The position numbers were made by a program, and so were the translations under genes. Below, piece after piece: positions 42,817 to 54,281 of a stretch of 64,000 nucleotides of DNA. The stretch comes from Bactericera cockerelli. Lineage: Eukaryota > Arthropoda > Insecta > Hemiptera > Triozidae. The notes under the pieces were generated by a model, which was not told the DNA's origin, searched no databases, and worked only from the letters and a program-made list of their open reading frames with translations. How positions within the stretch are numbered: the stretch's first letter is position 1; every line of letters begins with the position of its first letter. The stretch spans positions 1-64,000 of the forward strand of contig JAMCCL010000153.1 of the NCBI GenBank assembly GCA_024516035.1. The letters run 5' to 3'.

Positions 42817-42972
42817 GATGTTGTGAAGAAAGTAGAATCCGTTGTATTTTTAAAGATGTGAAGAGAGAGATGTTGTGAAGAAAGTAGAATCCGTTGTATT
42901 TTTAAAGATGTGAAGAGAGAGATGTTGTGAAGAAAGTAGAATCCGTTGTATTTTTAAAGATGTGAAGAATGA
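42817..42972 (-). repeat. three 52-bp tandem repeats in the errantivirus leader
   Basis: GATGTTGTGAAGAAAGTAGA, ATCCGTTGTATTTTTAAAGA and TGTGAAGA repeat with starts at 42817, 42869 and 42921. The copies are nearly identical. They lie between the primer-binding site and gag; no binding protein can be named. Confidence 0.9.
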
Positions 42973-43482
42973 AATCCAATTTTGATATTATGTAGGTAGC
43001 TATACGAATGTTGGTAGTTAATGTAGGTAGCTGATGTAGGTAGCTGATTCGTATGCAGCTATTTATTTACAGGAACTTAGATATTAATTGTTTTAAAGGA
43101 GGAATATTCCCTTAAATATTTTCTTAAAATATTTCGGAAACCTGACTACTTAATAATGTCCATTTATTAGTAGGGGTTCCTTTTAATAAAAAAAATATTT
43201 TTCACTCTTGAAAAATTATTTCACTGATTTTTTTAAATTAATGTTCATTAAGCATTTATTTTATGTTAAAAATTGTAAGCATAAAAAATATTAATAATGT
43301 TCTGATTTTCGCTCAGATATTATTAGTTCTAATTTGTATTTTTTTATAATTCACTTTTATTTATTTTTATTTGTAAAAATTCACTTTTTAAAATATTTTA
43401 TTTCTTATTAAAAAAAAATCTGGGAGTGGTTCCCTAAAAACAGCGGTTAATTTGCACTTAACTTGAATTTAGGTTCCGTTTT

Positions 43483-43491
43483 ACTGCGCCA
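43483..43491 (-). promoter_or_regulatory. primer-binding site, complementary to a tRNA 3' end (probably tRNA-Ser)
   Basis: The minus strand reads TGGCGCAGT immediately after the 5' LTR. It is complementary to a tRNA ending ACTGCGCCA, as expected for serine tRNAs used by many insect errantiviruses. Complementarity beyond nine bases is not clear. Confidence 0.6.
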
Positions 43492-43723
43492 AAAATAATG
43501 TAGGGTTTCACAAAAGGCTTTTTAAAAAAGCTAGACTCGAAAGTCGATTTATTGAACTTAGAAAATTACAATTATTATAAGAGCTTAAAACTAAGGGTGA
43601 GAAAACTGACTTGCTCGATGCAGGTAACAGAACTGAGGTGTATGGCTGTCCTGAGGAGCTATCAGAGAGAAAATAGTGGTCAGCATTTAATATGACAATA
43701 TAAGCAAATTCGAATATATAACT
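43491..43723 (-). repeat. 5' LTR of the errantivirus
   Basis: 233 bp, beginning (minus strand) AGTTATATATTCG and ending CATTATTTTT next to the primer-binding site. It matches 35714-35945 almost exactly; the visible difference is CAGAGAG versus CAGGAG. Confidence 0.92.
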
Positions 43724-43844
43724 TACTGTTATTTTAGATATTTTTTAAAAGACAAAACCACATTTACTACCAATGCTTGTTTATTCATTATTTTTCTCCC
43801 ACATTTCAGATTTATTTATTCAAAGCCTGCATTAAGGTTTCAAA

Positions 43845-46800
43845 ATGAGTCAACTTGTTCAAAGGTTTGGCATGCGCACGGTTCTGTCAATTGGTGGAGC
43901 ATGTGCTGTAGGAGTCACAGCATGGCTCATTTATTACCTGACAGATGATTCAGTGAGTATGATACAATGAACACCTACACCTAGAATATAAATGTAATTT
44001 TACTGATTAGGTAAGACTGAAATGAAATGTCACTTGTGGCATTAAAAAAAGAGGACTTTGGCATTTCATGGGTAATATCTAGGTTATCATGGGTTAGAAT
44101 GTTGCTGAGAGTTCTGCTAACATTGTCAGTAAATTCCTAAGTTTCTAATAATTGTGCATGAACCTTCCTTTTAAATGGTATATTAGCAGTAAATTCATCT
44201 AACTTTTCTCTCACAGGATGACGATGAGTTCAAAATTCACAAGACCAGCAGGAATGTGGTCATCAAGTTGGAAGTGAAGAAAGAGAACATTGGCATGATC
44301 ATTGGACGTGCTGGCTCTAACTTGAAGTATATTGAGAAGCAAACTGACACTAGAATCAATGTGGATACCCCAAGTAAGATATAAAAAATCTCACATACAG
44401 AGTAATTCCACAGAGGTAAAAATAACAGATATTTCATTTTCTCCTCTGTGACCTTTCAAGCATGATTTTCACACAATTGTTGTGGTCAGATTGAATAATC
44501 TTAACTACTCATTTTGTATAGTAAAAAAGCAAATTTTATTTAAAATCGACAACATTGCTTTTACTTCCAAGAATATCTAATATTGAATATTGTAAGTATT
44601 GTGTTTATTTTTGTAAAAAAAATTGCTGGTTAAAAAAATATGTATTTCTTGACATGTGTAACTTTGTGTTTGTTGAAACTACTGAATGGATATTAACAAA
44701 TTTTTGATCACTTATAGGAGATGTGTTGAAGGTTGTAGATTGGGACATTTTCTATTTTATCAACTTCGAACCAGCAAATCTGGGAGATAAAACCTCTCAC
44801 TTGACACCAACTTATTACTTAAATGCTTGTATCCCATGTTCACCCAATTTTGTAAGTAAATAAATATTAGTTTTTACGTAGAATGTTAGTAAGTATGTAG
44901 TGGCAAGTTAAAGAGGTCTTTAACTTGCCACTACATACTTTTTTATGTAAAAAAAAGAAACAAATATTCATCAATAAGTTGAAAAATAGTCAAAAAGATC
45001 AGAATACACAATACATAACATTGGGAGTAGATAGTTGCTAAATTTTTAGAGCCAATCGTATACAATGTACCATGTACCATTGACAAGGAAGTATTGTGTC
45101 CATAATTTACTGTCAGTGTATTTTTCTCATGTTTTTTTTTATTACTTTTGACATACCTGAGTAGGTCATGTGTAATAACCACACGAACCTATTTTTGTGG
45201 TAATGAAAAAAATCTAGAAAATAATTCAGGAAAAGCTTTGACCAACATAACACATAAATAACCTATATAATAATACATAAGTTTATATAAAAATAATGCA
45301 TCTTGTGCTGACAGTCTTTATAGATGCTACTAAGTATTATACCTACATATATGTACCCTTAAAAACTTCTAAAGACTTATGAAAAACTGATTATTAAACA
45401 ATTAATCATTGTAAAATATAAAATTATACTACTTTCATCCCAGGTGATGACAGCAGCAACATAAGAGTTCTTAGCATAAGAGGCACCAGTGATTCTGTAC
45501 ATAATGCAGAGGCCCTCATATTGAGTCAGATTAGCAGTCAGCCAGTTCTTGAGACAAGAGAAATATTCATACCCTCTGTAAGTAATTATTTTATTGTGTA
45601 TATTTGTATAAACTTACAATGCACAGATTATTGTGAATTCTTCCTAATATGGTACTGCTCAGAAAAGAAGAGATATTGTACTTGGAGACCGGTATCTTGT
45701 CAGACCTAGCTTACCTATGTTGTTTAAATGGTGGTTTAAAAGCACACTAAACTTAAAACAACATCTGAATTTTTACTTATGTATTGAAGGTTTAATGAAC
45801 TAGCCTTGCTTGCTAAGCATCTCAATCAAAGTTTGTGAACAGACAAAACAACATGCCTTTGATATACATGGTTCTTGGGGGCCCATGTTAATTATTAGGC
45901 TCCTTTTATGTATGGGGGCTAATATTTGAGCAGTAGTAACAGAAATAGGAGAGCAGTAGAAATTCCTACATTTTCTTTCTACAGTGATTTCTACATTTTC
46001 TGACTGATCATTCATGGTGAAGTCACTCTATATTAATAAAAAATGAATATCTCCCTGATTTCAGATTGCTGTAGGCAGAGTAATTGGCAAAGTGGGCAGC
46101 AGCATCAAGGATATTATCAAGAAATCTAACGCTAAGGTGGATGTAGAGAACAACACACGGTCTGACAGTAAGTTTGGCTGTTGACTTCTGCTAAGAAGGC
46201 TTTTGCTCCTATGCTAAATCGCATAGTTGCTTATGATTAAATTTAATCATGAAGAACCAAGTAACTAATGGTCAGTCAAGTTCACAATGAATTTGTCTGT
46301 AAGTGGCGTAACGGTTGTGACTACTGCCTGTAGTCCTGAGATTGATTCCCGGTTGGAGCAGACTTTTCTTTAAGATTAGATAAATTGTTTTATTTAGAAT
46401 CAATATATAGTTTACAAAGCAACACTTTCCCTAAGCTAATACAAAAAATGTGGGCTTCTAAGAAAATTCTGAATCCCTCCGAACACTTGAGGCTGGCATT
46501 TCCGGCCCTACTCAGGGTGGGTGAGGTTAATGTGGGTAGCTGATACAATTTCCTATTAATAGAGGGTAAAACCCCCTGCCTAATAAATAAGTTAATTCAA
46601 ATAGAATTGTTGGCGTTAGGAAGGTCATCCAGCCGTAAAAATGTGCCACAAGGCCACAACCAATACTTTCGTTTGCATGAGGTTGAACAATGTCGTCTAC
46701 AAGTAGGTTTAGGAAAAGGCAAAGTTAAAAAAGAAAAAGAAAAGAAACAACTATCTCATACATAAAACCCCTTCAAGAGCGTTGTCCATGATTTAATACT

Positions 46801-49800
46801 ACGTATGTATGTGGTTTCTATGTGTTATCATGCTTTATCACAACTTTAGTGGTTCACTCAGCATTACGAAACATTTCCTCACGCGGTATGAGTAGACCAA
46901 GTATAGATCAGAAAAATCTATTTCTGTCAGGGGGGATCAAACCCAGGTCATCTTGTGTGCAAGCCAAGCGCGCTACTCCACTATGTTTCAATATTATCAA
47001 CTACCTACTAAAATTTTGCTAGTCTGGCTGGGGGGCGTTAAACAGGGGGAAGACCAGTGTCTCGCTTGAGGACTAAAACAGAGAACAGACAAGCCCAACC
47101 CTTACAAGCCAGGCTAGCTTGCAGTTTCCTATGGGTTTAATGGCTTATAAAGAAAAGTCCAAGTCCTCATTATGGTTGATCGCACATAGAAATATGTGGT
47201 TCAGGACGAGCCAACTTTGAAATAAAGTTGGCTGAAGACCATCACTCACCCCTCCAGCTGTAGCCAAGCTGGTTACAACAACAACAAAATTTTTGCTCAG
47301 AATTAATTTATCTTTTACTGTCTACTCAGAAACTAAAGTGACCATCCGAGGAAGTCTGGAGCAGATCACACTGGCCACAGAGCTGATCAATGCCAAGGTT
47401 CAGGAGCATGAGAAGATGACCGAGGGACTGAGCAAGCGACTGCCCTACCAGGAGCCTGCACGCGTCAGTATTTATAATATCGCCTTATTTATACTGCCCG
47501 ATTAAGACTACTAAAGTCCCATTATTCCAGCAGGAAGCCCAAGACATAATATATTATAATGTGTTAAAAATCCCAAATGGGAGAATAAATTGTGATGTCC
47601 TGGCTGGGTTTCGAACCCACGACCTCTTGTATCTCTGGATTCACAGAGTATTTCTGCTTTTTGAAGTTCCAAATCTAAATGTTTCAGATCAGGTCTTCCA
47701 CCTCTTTGGTAAAAATTTTTGTTATGATAACATAACATAAAGAAACACATTTATTTGTTACATTATTACATTTCTGTTTATTCTGATTATACTGAACCAG
47801 TCACGACTCTCTTCTGGAGGCTGGAATCCGAAACAGAATGGGGTAAGGAGAATTGAGCTGAAATTTTAAGGGAATGTTCCTTACATGCTTATTAATTTGT
47901 TCGTACGTACATACTATATTTATGTAAAAGTGTATAGTGAACAAAACCTTTTGTGCGTATTTTAACGCGCTCTTAACCATTTTTTTTTTGTTTTTTTGTT
48001 TTTTGAAACCATCGAGTGGGGTAGTTAGTGAAAGGTCTGTCTTGCTCTCCAGATGCTTGCTTGATGTGAAATTTTCAATTCAATTAGATATTTTTAACTA
48101 CTAGTTAAAATAAAAATGTCCTTTGATCTGTTCCTCTCAGGTTACCGAAGGTGGGCTGAAGGCAGAAAAGTTGGTCTCTACCAGCAGTGATGGATCTCTT
48201 ACTGTGTTTATGTCTGCGGTTACCAATCCAGATAGGTTCTGGGTGCAGGTAAGCTAAATTAATCATTTTTTTCCGATCTGGGGTTTAGAGGTTCTTGATT
48301 CACTGAATAAAAATACATTTTGAGAACTGTTTAACCTGTGCTTTGCTACGGTCACTACCAAAAAGTTGGTGAACGTGGCTATTTCCGTTTGTCTGTTCCA
48401 TAGTAACCCCCGAAAAGATGCTTCAACATAGTTGAAAATTAGTTTAAACCCAGAGATTAGGGTATTAAATGAGAAGTCTTATTGTTCTGATGCTCGGTAT
48501 CACACATGTTGAATTTGATTAAATGATCAGCTGACTGAAGTCTGCAGTTCATTGAACTTTTTTTTGTATTGGTAGATAATGAATGGATGCTCTAAATTTG
48601 TTTTACATGTTCATAGGGGTTTTAAATTTGTTTTACATTTTACCCCCTGAACATGAAGAACTATTTTTTTTATTTTTATTTTTTTTATTTTATTTTTTTC
48701 ATTTTGATTTGATATAATTTTGTAGAGCAGGAGGAATTTGTAGGGCAGTTGGTATTTTTATTCAAATCAACTTAATTCACTTAGATAATCCGAGTGAGGT
48801 CTACAGTTCACGGAACTACTGGTTAAAATATTAATTTTACTTTCTTGTGAGTGATTTTAGTAATTATGTTTCAGATCATTGGTGACAGGGCGGTGGAGTT
48901 GGATCAACTCGTGGAAGCCATGACTGACTACTACAACCAGAAACCAAACACAGAAAAACATCGCCTCTCTGAGGTAAGCACTAGTACTATAGTTGGTGTC
49001 TTTTAGTAGAGAGTACTCTAGTTGGCTAGCTACTGTGAAGTCTTCACCTCTTTGGACGTTGCTTAACTTTTTTTTGGTTTAGCGTCGCTTTCAACTCCAT
49101 AGTCATGTCACGACTCTCTATTCGCTGGAAACTCACAAACTAGCGACTCAAATTAACCTCACCCAGTCTGAGTGGGTCCGGGAATAGCCAGCATCTCTAA
49201 GGTTCGAATTTGAATGTACTAGTCTAAATACTAGTCTCGCTGGACGTTGCTTAACTGCAGTGACAGAAAGAGGGTTTGTAGACTGCCAAGTCCTAGCGTC
49301 GCTGGACGTTGCTTAACTTCGATGACAGTACGAGAATCGGTGTATTCAACGTGCTATTGACGCTAGCTTTGCTTAACTCTAGTGCCCTATCATCTAGAGA
49401 ATTGGTCTATTCAATATGCATTCAACGCTGGCTGGTTTCATCTCGGATTTTTCCCCCATTTTCCCAGGTGAACTCAGGCCAGATCGTGGCCACCCTGTAT
49501 CACACGGATCAGAAGTGGTACCGAGCCCAGGTCATGAGCGTCTCTAGTGAGAGCGGTGACGGCCATGCCTCCTCGGCCTCCGTGGAGCTCTACTTCGTGG
49601 ACTACGGGGACTCGGTGGCAATGCCTGCGGCCTCTGTGTTCCAGCTGGACCCCAGCTTCCTAGGGCTGAGGTTCCAGGCCATCGAGTGTAGCCTCGCCCA
49701 TGTGAAACCCGCGTGAGTTGAATGAGCTTTTTATTTTAGAAAAAATACATTTTAATAACCATTTAAAATTCAAGGACTTAATTATTAAACAAGTTGGATC

Positions 49801-51315
49801 AAGTTTTATTTACCAAATAATGACATAGAATATATACATACATAGATATTAAAATTAAGAAAAACAAAACTTGATCAAGGGTGGTGCTAATGCAAACGGC
49901 ATTCTCTTCTAATTAATTCTCTTAATGAATGTTGACCCTAATTTAAACAATTTGTGAACCCCTAAGGAATATTTCAAGATCACCACAGAGTTTCCCCCAC
50001 ATATTTATGAAATATTTCTCAGATTTTTTTCGAAAACTGAATTGAGTTAAATAGCTTTAGGGATATGTGTCTTTTATATGTGTAGTGATTGTGATCAAAA
50101 TATTGCACTGTCAAAAAAAAAAAAAAATCGAAAGAAAGCCGAATTGTTTCAACCATGAATTGAAAACTGAAACGTCCGTTTTTAAACATCATTTTTACCT
50201 TTTTCTCAGTGGTGATTCATGGAGTGAAGAGGCGATTTCCTGTTTCGAAGATCTGACGCATGTGGCCCGATGGAAGCCCCTTGTGGCGCGGGTGGAATCC
50301 TACAAGGAGAAGAGCTTCAACCAAAGGTCGGGGAGTCCACTGCCCTGTGTGAACTTGTTTGACATCAGTGGCGAAGAGAAGGTAAGAATTAGAGTTGTTT
50401 CAAGAAGAAGATTGTATCAAGAGATGAAAGTGCATGCGCGGGACATGAGAAGTGAAGGGTAGTCAGTCGGTGGAAACCTGGTTTTCGAACAAATTTACAA
50501 TAATCAATTTATTTATTTTATTGTAGTACAGTAGAACCTATTTTCTTAAATCCATTTTTTTTGCTAGACCAAGATGAACTACTTGTAATTTCATAACTGT
50601 CAAATTATGTATATCCCACAACCCATTATCGATTTAATTATATTCTTAAGTGAGACTAGATATAGTGTGTGAGACTATATTCTTTGATTGTCTCGCTAAA
50701 TGTTTTTCTAGCGGAGTATCTTCAAGATCATAAAGTTTAAAATTGACTTAGGGCAAAATTAATACTCAAGATAGAGTCAGAACAAACATTTCCCCATTTA
50801 AAACAATATGCAAAATCTAGACTTCAGTCTTCAAAGGTATAACAAAAACGTTTATTAATTCCGCCTTTTATCTCCTCTTTTTTTTATCACTTTTAATTTT
50901 TTTTTTATTTTTTTTAATTTTTATTTATATTTTATATATTTATATAAATAAAAATAATTTTAATTTTATTTATCACACTCGTTAGGATGTGAACATCAGT
51001 GAAGAGTTGATCAGTCGCGGCTACGCGGTGAACTCGAAATCCCCCACCGAAACCAACGGCGGCGGCGGCCATTCCAGTGGCGGCTCCTCCGACTCTGACA
51101 CCCTGGTGGAGAACCCCGCCGCCACCGCCCTGGCACCCCCCGCCCCCCCCTCGCCCAACAAATCCACGGCTTCCCACGACCCCGGCACTAGCAGCATGCC
51201 TAGCTCGACGTACGAGCGCCCCGGCAATGTCGCTAGCTCCATGCCCAACGTGTCCAAGGGGGGCAAGAGAGACGCTAGCGGGGACAAGGGAGAGAAGAAG
51301 AAACGCAAGTTCTGA
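43845..51315 (+). CDS. papi: Papi/TDRKH: mitochondrial KH-KH-Tudor scaffold of the piRNA pathway
   Basis: Coding exons: 43845-43952, 44217-44373, 45444-45577, 46065-46167, 47330-47463, 48141-48248, 48875-48973, 49468-49712, 50210-50381, 50986-51315. All joins are GT-AG and in phase, giving 529 residues (fly Papi and human TDRKH are of similar size). Residues about 10-32 form an N-terminal membrane anchor. KH1 (exon 2-3) has IIGRAGSNLK and KH2 (exon 4-5) has VIGKVGSSIK, both with GxxG. The Tudor domain (exons 7-9) contains YRAQV and VELYFVDYGDS, the aromatic pocket that binds methylated arginines of Piwi proteins. The tail is Gly/Ser/Pro-rich, GC-rich and ends KKKRKF. The family tethers Piwi-piRNA intermediates on mitochondria for 3' trimming. 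The exon-5 donor is GTCAGT, a weak site. Confidence 0.93.
44561..45127 (+). repeat. repeat family F copy in papi intron 2, with a 50-nt perfect hairpin
   Basis: The start TACTTCCAAGAATATCTAAT and end GAAGTATTGTGTCCATAATT match the other family F copies. Inside, 44891-44940 is a perfect hairpin: 24-bp arms starting AAGTATGTAGTGGCAAGTTA around a 2-nt GG loop, followed by a T-run. Confidence 0.6.
46308..46585 (+). repeat. tRNA-headed SINE, family A, in papi intron 4
   Basis: The head GTGGCGTAACGGTTGTGACT with B box GATTGATTCCCGG is followed, after an insertion at about 46370-46450, by CTTGAGGCTGGCATTTCCGG, GGGTGAGGTTAATGTGGGTA and GAGGGTAAAACCCCC. A copy of repeat E follows at 46608-46730, and a tRNA-like fragment lies at 46926-46985 (-). 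Confidence 0.7.
47022..47288 (+). repeat. LINE-tail-like repeat ending in (CAA)n, papi intron 4
   Basis: It begins AGTCTGGCTGGGGGGCGTTA, shared with repeat D at 62528, and ends GGTTACAACAACAACAAAA just before exon 5. Non-coding; interpreted as a retroposon 3' end. Confidence 0.45.
47472..47650 (-). repeat. tRNA-headed SINE, family B, beside the papi exon-5 donor
   Basis: The tail lies next to the exon: TATAATATCGCCTTATTTAT at 47472, about 8 nt after the donor GT (47464). The body and B box (GGGTTTCGAACCCACGACC read on the plus strand) are intact. The tRNA 5' part is lost near 47650. Confidence 0.8.
49070..49435 (-). repeat. 5S-headed SINE with extra head fragments, papi intron 7
   Basis: A full tail and central domain (GCGTCGCTTTCAACTCCATA, CCTCACCCAGTCTGAGTGGG) is followed by three successive head-like blocks containing GCTGGACGTTGCTTAACT-C (about 49236, 49300 and a decayed one near 49370), ending TTCAACGCTGGCTGG just before the exon-8 acceptor tract. 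Confidence 0.65.
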
Positions 51316-51559
51316 AATTGGTTTAAGAAATTTTAGATGATTGATTTATCCGCTGTGTTTTAATGGCGTTTGTGCTGAAAATTCAACTCTCTCTTTCTCT
51401 CTGTCTTTTGAAATCGATTTTTTTGTTTGTTTGAACTAGAATAATTTCGTGTATCTACAATTCTACAAACTACTTGTTTTTAAGTTATGTGAACTTTCAT
51501 AAGAAAATAAGGAACTTTGGTATTCTATTGGTTTGTTACATTTCGACCTCATTAAACTC

Positions 51560-51565
51560 AATAAA
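51560..51565 (+). promoter_or_regulatory. polyadenylation signal of papi
   Basis: AATAAA about 245 bp after the stop codon, followed by a T-rich stretch. Confidence 0.55.
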
Positions 51566-52495
51566 TTTTATTTAATTATTTTTAAATAGAGGATTTTTTT
51601 TTAGTTGATTTCATACTGCTTTTGTGAGAAAATTTGCACGAGAAACATTGTCAAAACAAGACGAAAGGAGAGTAGTAATTTTGCACAAAACGTGAAAATC
51701 AATCAACTAAAATTTCTTCTTACCATCTTTTGTGTCTCATGTACAGAAATTCAAGTTATTTTACCTAATGTTTTATGTATTGTTCAGAAACTAAATACTT
51801 ATCTCTATTCTAGTTAATTAATTTAACTAGACAGTTAATTTTATAAAATGTAGATTTTATACATTTTTATAGATTTCAAATAATATTTCAGTGTCAAATT
51901 TTGTTAACAGATGGGTTACAAAGTAAGTCCTTGGGTTTAACGTGTGTCTTACTAGCGTTTATTCGGGGATCTTCAGGGTTTGATAAAAAAAATTCTTTGC
52001 GTAGTATCGGAGGAATGAGGAGCTAACTGAACCAGCTTCACTACATTACACAATAACGTATAAGGATCCCAAGACATTGTTTCTAGACGTATAAACTATC
52101 TCTCTTGTCAATCTTTCCTCTGCTTTATCAAATATTCAATATAAATTATTACTGTCTGTACATGGACACTTGAAGTAAAGTAATTACGAGGAGCTGAATG
52201 GACTCTTGATATTATAGAATGAGAGTACGTTGAACATACTATTTCTCGTTCTATCACTCATGTTAAGCTACGTCCAGCGGATGGACAAAGATGGATGATC
52301 ATTCAAATACGAACCCTCATGATGCTGGCTATTCCCGGCCCAACCCAAGAAGTACATAGGCACACCTTGTACTGTGATCTATGATTCCTATGAACCATCT
52401 TGAAGTTATTTTTCATATACTGTACTGTGACCTATGAACTATGAACCATCTTGAAGTTATTTTTCATGTACTGTACTGTGTACAGTTGTACCATA
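51566..52495. other. downstream of papi; SINE fragment and a short tandem repeat
   Basis: 52228-52345 (+) is a 5S-SINE fragment (TATTTCTCGTTCTATCACTC, GTTAAGCTACGTCCAGCGGATGG, then GATGCTGGCTATTCCCGGCCC). At 52391-52481 the block CTATGAACCATCTTGAAGTT... is duplicated with a period of about 51 bp. No gene is supported. Confidence 0.5.
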
Positions 52496-52756
52496 GCGTG
52501 TAGAATTAAGAAGTGTGGAAACCAACCCCCGCCGGCCTACATCGTAGCGTCCTCAGCGCTAGTATCGCAAAGGAGTCTTGTTTCCTCTCCTCGTCCCTCA
52601 CAAAATTTCTTCCCCCGTATCAAATGTAAACATAAACATATCAAATGTAAACATAAATAGACCGCGAGAAATATTCTACTCCTTTGCGATGGTGTCGCGC
52701 TATGTGGCGTTTCCATGCAACTGGGGTTCGTTTCCACACTTCTTAATTCTACACGC
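52496..52756. repeat. fold-back element with about 80-bp inverted arms
   Basis: The left arm (52496-52576) starts GCGTGTAGAATTAAGAAGTG and the right arm (52678-52756) is its inverse, with the outer 35 bp almost perfect and an inner block (ATCGCAAAGGAGT) also matching. The centre holds a short tandem of ATCAAATGTAAACATAAA. Confidence 0.7.
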
Positions 52757-54044
52757 TTTGCTTGTACAAGAACAGAGATACCTGAGAGATTATAAGAAAA
52801 GCTCTCTTCTGTACATTTCCGCCGGCCTAAAATAGAACTTGTCCAGCTAACAAACCGACAAAGGCGCCAAAAAACATTGTATATGCAAATAAATCCGGAC
52901 ACGATAAGCATTAATACTTATCTCTATGAGACCGCTCCAAGTGTTGGCTGGTAGGATAATGAAGATAAGACGAGGTCGAGTTATGATTAGAGAACTTTTT
53001 TCAGAAGTTTGACCTGGTATAGAATTTTTATACCGCGATAAGATTTTTTGGGGGATTATGACTTAGCCACGTACTTAAGAGAATAAGTATTACGATTAGC
53101 TAAGGTGTATTTATTTCGACTTCGTTACGGAAATGACAAAAATTGAAGGTTGGTTCTTCTTGCATAATACCATCAATTTATTGATTATTTGTCTTGATTT
53201 TTACGTTGGTGACGAACTAAAATTTTCTCTGATGAACGTTCATATTTTAACAGCAGTTGAGTGATTACTCTACTCTCTGCAAGTTTATTGACACCTCTGA
53301 ACCCTGTCTTGCAGCCGTCAAATAAAATCAATAGATTCAAATGGAGGACAGACATAATTTATTATCAAAATTGAGTCTAGATACCTATGGCTGTTAGATT
53401 ATTTCTTATTTAAATTTACTTCAGTATTTACGACATTACAGGTTTATAATTTTGTTTATTATTCTAAGTTACGTGTCTCTATTTTATAATCATTGTACAT
53501 AGTTTTATATTATTAACAAACCGGAATGCTGTGTCAAAATATTTTTGATCTATTTATCTTTTTAACTTACCCTTTGTGAAGCCTGTTTAGGTGAAATATT
53601 GTAAACTGTGAATACTAGGGCCTAATTGAAATTACTTATTTTGTTTTCATTTTGATTATGAGAGTTATCTTTTATATCCTAAGATAATCTTATCTCCTCG
53701 TGAGGTGACGTGATATATTCATTGTGTTTGACAAAAAAAGAAGAAGAGTTACATAGGCAGTGAGCAAGTACCTAGTACTGAAACCAAATTACTGGTACTG
53801 AAACCAAATTAATGACTGAGGCCTATGGTTTCATCAACCTTTGGAATATAATTAATTTCTAAGTATTAAAGATCTCAGAGTAAATTTTCACTGATTCTGA
53901 ATTCATCAATTTTCTCAAAAATCTATTAAAAAATACAACTGTTGAACAGAGAGATCATCATGCAAAGGATAGTTTTTTTTTGTATCCGAAGCCCAAGACT
54001 GCCAATATATTTTGTGAAAACATATTGGCAGTCTACTTATTACA
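52757..54044. other. intergenic DNA, no supported gene
   Basis: AT-rich. The only structures are a direct doubling of TACTGAAACCAAATTA at about 53777-53814 and a hairpin with 12-bp arms (GACTGCCAATAT, near 53998-54035). Confidence 0.4.
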
Positions 54045-54281
54045 AACTCTCTTTCTGTCACTGATGTTCAGCAACGTACACCGAGGTTAAGACTTGCATT
54101 GGTGTCCATGTCCATTCAAATTTGAACCCTGATGCTGGATATTCAATTATTCACGGCCCCACTCAGGCTGAGTTAGGTTAATTTGAGTAGCTTGTATGCG
54201 AGTTTCCAGCGAATTGAGGGTAAAACCTTTATCATGATTGACCATGCAGTTGAAAGTGATGTTAAACCAAAAAAAAAAAGA
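54045..54281 (+). repeat. 5S-headed SINE, plus orientation
   Basis: The head has ACACCGAGGTTAAGACTTGC and CATTCAAATTTGAACCCTGA; the centre CGGCCCCACTCAGGCTGAGT; the tail CATGCAGTTGAAAGTGATGT and TAAACC, then poly(A). Confidence 0.75.

Larger units (their letters stand above)
35714..43723 (-). mobile_element. complete gypsy/errantivirus-like endogenous retrovirus, 8.0 kb
   Basis: Read on the minus strand the order is 5' LTR, primer-binding site, tandem-repeat leader, gag, pol, env, polypurine tract, 3' LTR. All three frames are open. The two LTRs (232 and 233 bp) differ by essentially one small indel and TACT is duplicated at both ends (35710-35713 and 43724-43727), so the insertion looks recent. 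The LTR begins AGTTA, as in many insect errantiviruses. Protease-RT-RNaseH-integrase order places it in the gypsy (Metaviridae) group. It lies antisense to papi. Confidence 0.93.

Noticed and set aside
51021..51340. GC-rich alternative frames over the last papi exon
   Set aside because: They are side products of the GC-rich, Gly/Pro-rich papi tail; the chosen frame alone continues the Tudor protein.
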